A stretch of 64,000 nucleotides of DNA from Vibrio scophthalmi LMG 19158. GTDB lineage: Bacteria > Pseudomonadota > Gammaproteobacteria > Enterobacterales > Vibrionaceae. The stretch lies in the NCBI RefSeq assembly GCF_000222585.1, contig NZ_AFWE01000112.1, positions 80,132 through 144,131 of the forward strand, in the 5' to 3' direction. The translations under genes were made by a program, and so were the position numbers. Below the pieces are notes generated by a model. It made no database searches. It had not been told where the DNA came from and was given only the letters and a program-made list of their open reading frames with translations. This document shows, piece by piece, positions 58,206 to 64,000 of the stretch. Every line of letters begins with the position of its first letter. Position 1 is the first letter of the stretch.

Positions 58206-59093
58206 ATGAAAGCAGACGTGTTTTTTATTTTAGATAGTTTTGACTTTAGTGGCCAAATTGAGAAACTTATAAGTAATTTAACGGAAGCTTCTGCTTTAGT
58301 TAAGAAAATGGACTCGGAAAAATTCATCAGATTTTCAAAAACTTCGGATTTTTATGATAATGCTATTGATAAATTGTATGGTACAAATGCTGTGCCAGAG
58401 GCAGGCGCTCTTGCTTCGTTATTATATGATGGGAATATGAGTAAGGCTCGAACTAGAAATTTGGATTCTAGTGAGGTTATTAAACTCGTAAATAATACTA
58501 CTCCTGTAGAGGATAATCGTTGGTTATGTATTTATGGTGAACTGCCTGTAACTGTTGAAATTAAAGATTCGTTAAGAAATGCTAATAATGAAAACGAGCT
58601 AGTGGCTTATTCAAAGCATATCGTGATCAATAATAACTTAACATCAGTTGAATATGCAGATGCATTTGAGGGTATTTATCGTAATTTGATATTCCATCCT
58701 AAGTACAATGATGTTTCTAATATTGCAGGAGGATGCAAGAATTTTATCAATGGTATTTTTGAAATGTTTGATACTATGAACTGCTATGTCCCAAAAGATG
58801 GAGATGTAAAAGGAGATGTCGACTACATTGATAGGCGAATAAAGTTCGAAACATGTGAAGAAGGTGGTGGTAAGAAAAAAAGGAATACAGAAGAAAAAAA
58901 ATTAGACTTTTTCTTTGAAATTGATGGCGATACTAAAAAGTATAACTGCGAATACCACTGTAAACTGCATTATTTTGATGGCCAACATGAGACGGGTAAG
59001 CGCCACGCTGGTAATCGTATGTATTTTGGTTTCTATAAGCCCACAATAGGTCAGAACAAATTTCTAATTGCTCATCTTGGTGACCATTTATAA
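58206..59093 (+). CDS. Unknown third component of the DUF262/ATPase cassette
   Basis: 295 residues, soluble, Asn- and Lys-rich, two bases after the ATPase stop. I do not recognise a family. The C-terminal third has a Lys-rich linker (EEGGGKKKRNTEEKK), then alternating charged and aromatic strands (DFFFEIDG, YNCEYHCKLHYFDG, HAGNRMYFGFYKP, FLIAHLGDHL) that could form a binding or catalytic domain; no HNH or PD-(D/E)XK motif is certain. Very AT-rich, as are its partners. It is a candidate effector because the other two proteins have no visible nuclease. Confidence 0.8.
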   Translation: MKADVFFILDSFDFSGQIEKLISNLTEASALVKKMDSEKFIRFSKTSDFYDNAIDKLYGTNAVPEAGALASLLYDGNMSKARTRNLDSSEVIKLVNNTTPVEDNRWLCIYGELPVTVEIKDSLRNANNENELVAYSKHIVINNNLTSVEYADAFEGIYRNLIFHPKYNDVSNIAGGCKNFINGIFEMFDTMNCYVPKDGDVKGDVDYIDRRIKFETCEEGGGKKKRNTEEKKLDFFFEIDGDTKKYNCEYHCKLHYFDGQHETGKRHAGNRMYFGFYKPTIGQNKFLIAHLGDHL

Positions 59094-59119
59094 TGAAAGC
59101 GGTGATTCGCCGCTTTTTA

Positions 59120-59728
59120 TCATTTTCCCCTTGTTTTTTTATTCGTAAAGCTAATCCATGATTTTGACTTACATACATTTAGTATTAGCACCAAATATAT
59201 AAAGGTCCCTAAAATAGCTAAGAAAATTTTTGCATCACTACTCAAGTAAATATGATTTGGAAAATATGATAGTGTGTGGTTCACGATTAAACTAAGCCAT
59301 AGCAAAACACTAAAGTCGCTTAGTGCTATAGCAATTCTACTCACCGAGTACTTGCGTGCTCCTAACCAATAAGACTTACTATCATCTAGTTTGTCCTCTG
59401 CACGAAAGAGTTCTAAGGAACCGAGGTTTTCCTCAAAGTCGGTAACTTTACGTTCCCAATGCTCTTGCCAGTACTTACTACCTCTATTTACCAAGCTCCA
59501 ACATACCGAGCAGATCAAACCAAAACAGGCGATTAACAGAGCAAGGTCAGGGTTCTGCTTTGCAGGTTCGGCGAGTATGCTTGAACCATAACCTAAAGCA
59601 GTTGTAGCAATAAAACCCCAGAAAAACAAAGAGCGTTTCCAGTAGAGGTCGATTTCAAAATTACGTGTAGCGATTGCAATTTTATACGCCTCGACGTTTG
59701 TTAATGTATCTCTGTTTTCTTCGCACAT
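59120..59728 (-). CDS. RipA-family multi-span membrane protein, co-directional with cI
   Basis: 202 residues with four hydrophobic segments in two pairs (SLFFWGFIATTALGYG, LALLIACFGLICSVCW; then two near residues 135-190). The segment WSLVNRGSKYWQEHWERKV matches my memory of RipA-family octameric membrane proteins. It starts 3 bases after the repressor stop, so it should be made in the lysogen from the repressor promoter. A role in superinfection exclusion or cell-envelope defence is inference from position. Confidence 0.75.
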   Translation of the reverse strand: MCEENRDTLTNVEAYKIAIATRNFEIDLYWKRSLFFWGFIATTALGYGSSILAEPAKQNPDLALLIACFGLICSVCWSLVNRGSKYWQEHWERKVTDFEENLGSLELFRAEDKLDDSKSYWLGARKYSVSRIAIALSDFSVLLWLSLIVNHTLSYFPNHIYLSSDAKIFLAILGTFIYLVLILNVCKSKSWISFTNKKTRGK

Positions 59729-59731
59729 GTT

Positions 59732-60358
59732 TTACTTCTTCTCCATCACCAACGCAACTCTGCCTACAACCTTCACTTCATCTTCTTCGACTGTAAGCGT
59801 TGAGCCATTAAAGCTGATCGCCAGCTTCTTGCCTGGTAAACGCTGGATTTGGTTTAGCGAGAGTAGACCATCCATATCAACTAGGTATGTGCCACTTACT
59901 GCTTGATGTATGTCTTTGTCGACTATGTATGTCGAGTGGTCATTGTCGATTGCGATAACGTTTGAAGCACCAACCTTATCTAGATAGTTCTTATCGAAAG
60001 CCAGTGTTTCATTGTCTACGAGTTTGCCGTTAGAAAGCTCAAAATAATCAATATCAATAGTGCTGCTGGAGTTATCACCGCTTAAATTGCTCATATGAGT
60101 GTTTTGGTCAGGAAATGGCTTACCTTCACCCAATGCCATATATGCAACAGACGCCCCAGTACGTAAGTGGGTTCGCAAAATGATTTCATAAGGTGTTAAT
60201 TTACGTTGGTGCCAAGTTGAGACAGTTGATTTTGGAACTCCAAGCACTTCAGCAAGTGACAAAAAATCACGTGATTTAGTGATCTCCTTCAATTTTTCAG
60301 TTACTTCACGCCCTTTTAAATACTCAAGTGGGCGATCTAAGCCTTGATAATCACTCAT
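59732..60358 (-). CDS. CI-type prophage repressor
   Basis: 208 residues: N-terminal CI helix-turn-helix (FLSLAEVLGVPKSTVSTWHQRKLTP) and a C-terminal S24-like domain ending GTYLVDMDGLLSLNQIQRLPGKKLAISFNGS. The serine and lysine used for self-cleavage in LexA-type S24 proteins are not in recognisable places: the usual S-M-P block is IDNDHSTYIVDKDI and the usual Lys region reads LSLNQIQRL. This suggests a repressor not cut in the SOS response, as in P2-type phages. Confidence 0.88.
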   Translation of the reverse strand: MSDYQGLDRPLEYLKGREVTEKLKEITKSRDFLSLAEVLGVPKSTVSTWHQRKLTPYEIILRTHLRTGASVAYMALGEGKPFPDQNTHMSNLSGDNSSSTIDIDYFELSNGKLVDNETLAFDKNYLDKVGASNVIAIDNDHSTYIVDKDIHQAVSGTYLVDMDGLLSLNQIQRLPGKKLAISFNGSTLTVEEDEVKVVGRVALVMEKK

Positions 60359-60449
60359 ATACGATCTAATATTCGCCTTGTTGGGTGAATGATGAGGTGC
60401 AACTAATCATTCCGGTATAAAACATTCAATGACTTAACAGGATATCACT
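60359..60449. promoter_or_regulatory. Divergent cI/cox switch region
   Basis: This 91-bp gap between oppositely read regulators contains inverted repeats suitable as operators: ATTCGCC-N6-GGTGAAT (60371-60390) and GAATGAT-N12-ATCATTC (60387-60412). The Pe/Pc promoters of the lysis-lysogeny switch must lie here. Confidence 0.65.
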
Positions 60450-60662
60450 ATGCTCTCATATCAAGTAGTCCTAAATACGCCTTTCATGACGTACGACCAA
60501 TACTCTCAATTCTCTGGAATGCCTAAGCGCACCATTATCGACTGGGTGTCAGACGGTCGTTTACCTATCAAACGCAAATCAAAACCGAAAGAAACACCGA
60601 TGATCAACATGGTTGCTTTGCTAGAGCTAGCAACACGCGAAACGATGGAAAGAATGGGGTAG
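60450..60662 (+). CDS. Cox-like excisionase/regulator
   Basis: 70 residues with one winged-helix-type unit: MTYDQYSQFSGMPKRTIIDWVSDGRLPIKRKSK, typical of Cox/Apl proteins of P2-like and HP1-like phages. These repress the lysogenic promoter and help the integrase excise the prophage. It is the first early gene, divergent from cI. Confidence 0.82.
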   Translation: MLSYQVVLNTPFMTYDQYSQFSGMPKRTIIDWVSDGRLPIKRKSKPKETPMINMVALLELATRETMERMG

Positions 60663-60665
60663 GTC

Positions 60666-60764
60666 ATGTGCTTATCTTCCTTGATTCCAACTAAAGAGCA
60701 TTGTCCGTTGTGGCTCAATGTCGTGGGTTGGGGTTTCGTTTTCGTACCGCTTGTATGCATTTGA
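60666..60764 (+). CDS. Possible 32-residue membrane micropeptide
   Basis: ATG 4 bases after the cox stop, with GGGGTAGG overlapping the end of cox. The product has a polar N-terminus (PTKEHC) and a hydrophobic C-terminal segment (WLNVVGWGFVFVPLVCI), as in small single-span peptides. Too short to be certain. Confidence 0.35.
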   Translation: MCLSSLIPTKEHCPLWLNVVGWGFVFVPLVCI

Positions 60765-60773
60765 GTATTAGCT

Positions 60774-61316
60774 ATGGAAGAAAATGGCTCAATGTGCGAA
60801 TTACGCTCTCACAAACAAACTCAGTACAACGCTGTTTGTAGCGATTTCGCGCTTAACCACAACATGGAAAAGTTGGCGTCTCGAATTGGGATTAAAAGCG
60901 GCACCATGTTGAGAAATAAACTCAACCCTGAGCAGCCGCACAAGCTAGACCCAGTAGATTTGGCGCTTCTGTGCAAAGAGTCAGATGACTTCACCATCTT
61001 GAATACGCTTATGGCTGATCTTGGTGTGGTGACTGTGCCAATCCCAGACTCGAAAGAAGACAAAAACTTCTTAGAGCGAGTGTTAATCAACTCGGTTCTG
61101 TCGGGTGAGATTTCTCAAGACGCATTAGATATGCATTCAACAGAGCGGCTTCCTCGCTCGGTAAAACGAAAAACCCTAGCAAGGGCTCAATCTGCTTTGG
61201 GCAATCTCGTTTTACTCATTAATGATTTAGAACGCCGAACAACAGGTATTCAGCCACTCATGCAAATGGGCTCTGATTTCTTCGTAAACGGCGCACCTAT
61301 TCCTGGTCTGACTTAA
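60774..61316 (+). CDS. Phage regulatory CII-like protein
   Basis: 180 residues (or 174 from the ATG at 60792; ribosome sites for both are weak). ALNHNMEKLASRIGIKSGTMLRNKLNPEQPHKLDPVDLALLCKES matches the phage CII/Cp76 regulatory family of K139- and HP1-like phages. It probably activates lysogenic promoters after infection. It is followed 12 bases later by the next early gene. Confidence 0.82.
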   Translation: MEENGSMCELRSHKQTQYNAVCSDFALNHNMEKLASRIGIKSGTMLRNKLNPEQPHKLDPVDLALLCKESDDFTILNTLMADLGVVTVPIPDSKEDKNFLERVLINSVLSGEISQDALDMHSTERLPRSVKRKTLARAQSALGNLVLLINDLERRTTGIQPLMQMGSDFFVNGAPIPGLT

Positions 61317-61328
61317 AGGATACTCAAT

Positions 61329-61550
61329 ATGAAAAACGTAGTTAGCATTCAAATCAACACACTCGATGAAGCGCTTCATCTTCAGAACTTAGCCACTATC
61401 AACATCGGTAAATACGAAGAGAACCCAATTGTAGGACAAGCGCATTTGCAAAGTTCTTTGGTACGTATGTGGCGTGACGTTCACAAACAAGCTGGTGAGG
61501 TGGTATTGGCCTTTTTAAAAGAAGCGGAGACAAGCGAATGCAATATGTAG
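61329..61550 (+). CDS. Small early phage protein
   Basis: 73 residues, soluble, mostly helical (SIQINTLDEALHLQNLATINIGKYEENP). Good AAAGGA ribosome site. It overlaps the next gene by 13 bases. No family recognised; position fits the early region of P2-like phages. Confidence 0.75.
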   Translation: MKNVVSIQINTLDEALHLQNLATINIGKYEENPIVGQAHLQSSLVRMWRDVHKQAGEVVLAFLKEAETSECNM

Positions 61551-61765
61551 CGATCCGCTTGTTTGGTAATGGAGCGCTGAAACGCCACAAACACACTCTC
61601 GAACCTGAAACCACACCGCTAGGTGAATTTGAGTCGATGGATGAAGCAATTGAACAAGCGTGTAATCAATTGACCTGCAATCACATCTGCCACGGTGTGT
61701 TAAGCGAAGGAGAGGGCGAAGGTGGTTACATGGTTGTCGATACTCAGGAGCTTGCAACGATATGA
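61538..61765 (+). CDS. Small early phage protein
   Basis: 75 residues, with GEFESMDEAIEQACNQLTCNHICHGVL in the middle containing three Cys/His positions that could bind zinc. Overlaps both neighbours (13 bases before, 4 bases ATGA after), supporting a real translated gene in a compact operon. Unrecognised. Confidence 0.75.
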   Translation: MQYVAIRLFGNGALKRHKHTLEPETTPLGEFESMDEAIEQACNQLTCNHICHGVLSEGEGEGGYMVVDTQELATI

Positions 61766-62340
61766 GCAGTGTAGTTGAAAACCAAGCTAAACAAGCTAAG
61801 GCGATCATGATTAATGGCCGTTACTTTTATGATTTTGGTGTGAAAGGGCAAGTTAAAACCGCTTATTCCATTGCTGGTGCGCAGATGTTTATCGACAGTT
61901 GCTCATTAAATGCAGTGCTTAATAAATTGGATGAAAAGCGAAAAAGCTACACGGTTGAGCAAATTGAGTTACTTGAGGTTAGAGGTGAGTACTCTTCGAA
62001 AGACCTATTTAAGTTACGCCATCGCCTCTCGCGTCTCATTAAAAATAGTAGTGAGGCGAGTACGAGCGATAAATACTTCAAGGCAAATACAAAATTCAAT
62101 TTAGCTGAATTGGTGATGGTTACAACAATGCAGTGGCAATGCGCTGAGAGAGATTGTACCAAACAAGGTCTTTCAAAAATTGATTGGTTTTTCGCAGTGT
62201 CGGGCACTGAACGCAAAGAGCAAGTGGCGTTACAGCAACGATTATTTAGGTACAAATCGAGAAATTATCCGACTTTAAGAGAGCGCTTACGGGAATTAGA
62301 AAATCGCGCCCAGGCACCTCTAGATTACTTGCCATTTTAA
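61762..62340 (+). CDS. Early phage protein of unknown function
   Basis: 192 residues, strongly basic and helical, starting in an ATGA overlap with the previous gene. Segments such as SSKDLFKLRHRLSRLIKNSSEA and LRERLRELENRAQ suggest nucleic-acid or protein binding. It lies between cII-like and rep genes; no family recognised. Confidence 0.75.
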   Translation: MSSVVENQAKQAKAIMINGRYFYDFGVKGQVKTAYSIAGAQMFIDSCSLNAVLNKLDEKRKSYTVEQIELLEVRGEYSSKDLFKLRHRLSRLIKNSSEASTSDKYFKANTKFNLAELVMVTTMQWQCAERDCTKQGLSKIDWFFAVSGTERKEQVALQQRLFRYKSRNYPTLRERLRELENRAQAPLDYLPF

Positions 62341-62349
62341 GGCCTGATC

Positions 62350-62607
62350 ATGAACAACGATATTGATTACTACCCAGCAAAATCCATCGCAGATTTACCT
62401 ATAACATCAATACTTCACCTGCCATGTCCTGATATGGCAGGGATGGATAATCCGGATCCTCAAAAGCGTGAAAGGTCGCTTTTTCTGTTAGAGAAGTTGC
62501 GAGAAAAACACGGGATTAAAAAGCGAGTTAAAAAAGCGGCGAATTCATTGACATATGTATGTACCGAATATGGGTGCTTAGATTTTGGTCGTGGGTACAG
62601 TCGTTGA
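62350..62607 (+). CDS. Small early phage protein
   Basis: 85 residues, 9 bases after the preceding stop. Contains LHLPCPDMAGMDNPDPQKRERS and a basic helix (KLREKHGIKKRVKKAAN); two further Cys (YVCTEYGC) near the end might join the first in metal binding. Unrecognised. Confidence 0.72.
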   Translation: MNNDIDYYPAKSIADLPITSILHLPCPDMAGMDNPDPQKRERSLFLLEKLREKHGIKKRVKKAANSLTYVCTEYGCLDFGRGYSR

Positions 62608-62640
62608 TCGTGATGAGAATAAGTTAGGAAATTTAGAGGA

Positions 62641-64000
62641 ATGAACGTTTCAGATCTCTTCTATATCGCAGGGGCCGTAATGCCCCTCGATAGAGTTAAA
62701 CGAAATGATGCCAGCTATAACGCTGGTTTTTTAGGTTCCAAAATTTACTCAGACCGAGAGCAAGCACTTCTAGATAGTGGTTTGGTTAAGAAAATTCCAA
62801 TCTATGACCAAGTTTCTAATCGAAAATCAAAGCGAGAAAGTGATCTTGAAGCTCGAACTAATTACTACAAAGCGATAAATTTTCGTACAAAACACGACCG
62901 CGAAGCGGCGGCGAGAATCGCCGAAGACAATAGGCTAGTCAAAGGGCGCAAAAGTCCGACAGAGGAATTTCGCGTCAGAAGAGAGCGTCAAATCCGCAAG
63001 GTTATGACGCTAAATAAGGTTCTGCGCCCTAGAACTGTCTATGCCTCAACGGAGGCCTACTTTAACCATCATTCGTTGTACGAATCAGCAGAACGTGCTG
63101 CGCCCGCTATTTTGAATCAGAACGGTAGACGTGCACGAGGTGAAACCAAGCGTTCGCCAGTTTCGATGCAGTTAATGCACCGTTCGTGGAACGAAACATA
63201 TAAGTTCCAGGTTGTGACTGAAATTCCGTCAAGCGCTGCACCAGCTGCGAATGTTGGCGAACGTTATTCAGAGAAATTGACTTCACGCTCGGTCAGCAAA
63301 ATTTTTGAATCGGGGGCATACACTGCAGCTTGCCACGGTGGTTTTTCAACGTTTCTCACGTTGACGTTTACCAAAGCGCAACGCCTGGCCATGTTCGGAG
63401 GGATGCTTGATGCAGATGATTGCCGTTCGATGGGGGCTAACCATCCGATTGTTTACAAGAGAAACATGGTAACCGTACACCCAAAAAGGAATGAAAAGAA
63501 AACTTGGCATCCAATCACTGATATAGGTGGCGAATACTGGACGGTGCCTAGTAAAGATAACCCGCGCCCTAGAGTTATGAATCGTGGCGATGTTATTGCT
63601 GGACCGTACTGCGATTTGAAACAAAAGCCTGAGCAAGAGTTTACGATGGAGAAAACTCTCGAAACTACGATTGGCAATGAAGTATCGAGGTTTCTAGACG
63701 CAGCAAAGAAAATGTACCAGCGAGGATGGACGGCCGATCATACTGTGAAAGTGGACTTGGACTCAGATCAGAAGTATTGCGATTTGGAAAAAGAGAAAGT
63801 GGCGAAGTACGTGAAGCCTAGTGAGTTTGGTCCAACGCAAACACCTGCAGATTTTCATTATATTTGGGTGGCTGAGTGTCCCGCCAATGAAGATGGTGAA
63901 CCCAATCCTCACGTACATCTTCTGTTGAGATGGTCAGTTCCAGAGCGTTTGTTTAGTGCATGGGCTAAGCGTCTTGAAAAGATATGGGGGCATGGGTTTG
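62641..64000 (+). CDS. rep: HUH rolling-circle replication initiator (partial, right edge)
   Basis: The frame is open from 62641 to the window edge (453 residues so far). Two features indicate a rolling-circle Rep: FLTLTF (motif 1 type, about residue 238) and NPHVHLLLRW (the HUH metal motif, about residue 421), preceded by FHYIWVAECPANEDGEPNP. The nicking Tyr must lie beyond the edge. In P2-like phages such A/Rep proteins nick the origin within their own gene. AGGAAATTTAGAGGA lies before the ATG. Confidence 0.85.
   Translation, partial: MNVSDLFYIAGAVMPLDRVKRNDASYNAGFLGSKIYSDREQALLDSGLVKKIPIYDQVSNRKSKRESDLEARTNYYKAINFRTKHDREAAARIAEDNRLVKGRKSPTEEFRVRRERQIRKVMTLNKVLRPRTVYASTEAYFNHHSLYESAERAAPAILNQNGRRARGETKRSPVSMQLMHRSWNETYKFQVVTEIPSSAAPAANVGERYSEKLTSRSVSKIFESGAYTAACHGGFSTFLTLTFTKAQRLAMFGGMLDADDCRSMGANHPIVYKRNMVTVHPKRNEKKTWHPITDIGGEYWTVPSKDNPRPRVMNRGDVIAGPYCDLKQKPEQEFTMEKTLETTIGNEVSRFLDAAKKMYQRGWTADHTVKVDLDSDQKYCDLEKEKVAKYVKPSEFGPTQTPADFHYIWVAECPANEDGEPNPHVHLLLRWSVPERLFSAWAKRLEKIWGHGF

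Larger units (their letters stand above)
52576..64000. mobile_element. P2-superfamily (K139/HP1-like) prophage, left part
   Basis: Gene order is int (minus), cargo genes (plus), ripA-like and cI (minus), then cox, cII-like, small early genes and rep (plus), continuing beyond the window. This matches the lysogeny/early arrangement of temperate P2-superfamily phages of vibrios and Haemophilus as I recall it. The left end is placed between the guaC terminator and int; the attachment core cannot be fixed without the right junction. Cargo genes are visibly more AT-rich than the phage backbone. Confidence 0.88.

Noticed and set aside
53848-59093. Classical type II restriction-modification pair
   Set aside because: No recognisable restriction endonuclease adjoins the methyltransferase; the downstream genes are DUF262, an ATPase and an unknown.

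Overview
The window looks like part of a Vibrio chromosome, most likely the second chromosome. This rests on remembered gene families: a deaD/rnb divergent pair, a long-form GAPDH, azurin, pyrC and guaC, and a K139/HP1-type prophage. I could run no search, so the genus is an inference and no species is claimed. Coding density is high, the DNA is moderately AT-rich, and most genes have clear Shine-Dalgarno sites and hairpin terminators.

Layout. 1-4.5 kb: a partial XRE regulator, a stand-alone malate-synthase-G-like domain protein, a VOC/rof pair, argO, a DUF924 gene and small hypotheticals, including a 51-residue lipoprotein. 4.8-10.9 kb: a pentose operon that merges ribose genes (rbsD, rbsK, rbsR) with a deoxyribose module (deoK, deoP, deoM) behind a perfect 22-bp LacI-type palindrome. 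11.0-16.2 kb: a 16-copy heptanucleotide repeat, a TraF-like outer-membrane protein and a TAXI-type TRAP transporter. 16.3-20.8 kb: divergent RNA genes, deaD-type helicase and RNase II. 20.8-28.5 kb: a long non-coding stretch with an orphan terminator, small genes, GAPDH, a hybrid histidine kinase and dCMP deaminase. 28.7-29.1 kb: a CsrB-family regulatory RNA with a VarA/GacA-type box upstream. 29.1-34 kb: codBA, azurin and pyrC, with PurR-like sites. 34.2-52.6 kb: a MOSC/flavin-reductase fusion, EamA exporter plus AraC regulator, a chemoreceptor, a START protein, a zinc carboxypeptidase, a cytoplasmic amylase, an acyltransferase, a TetR regulator, a receiver/CheC plus PAS pair, nnr and guaC.

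52.6-64 kb (continuing past the right edge): a P2-superfamily prophage beside guaC. It has a tyrosine integrase, a CI-type repressor co-directional with a RipA-family membrane protein, Cox and CII-like regulators, small early genes and a truncated HUH replication initiator. Between int and cI lies a cargo block: a C5-cytosine methyltransferase with its own terminator, then a separate unit with a 135-residue ORF, a DUF262 protein, a DUF3696-type AAA ATPase and an unknown 295-residue protein. This is the best candidate for a little-described defence or restriction system. The 135-residue ORF and the DUF262 ORF are joined exactly at a seven-A run, where a -1 shift would fuse them into one protein of about 640 residues.

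How the genes work together: nucleotide and pentose salvage recurs across the window (deoK/deoP/deoM, rbsDK, dCMP deaminase, codBA, pyrC, guaC), with LacI/PurR-type operator sequences near several of them. Global RNA control is represented by the CsrB-like RNA, the DEAD-box helicase, RNase II and Rof.
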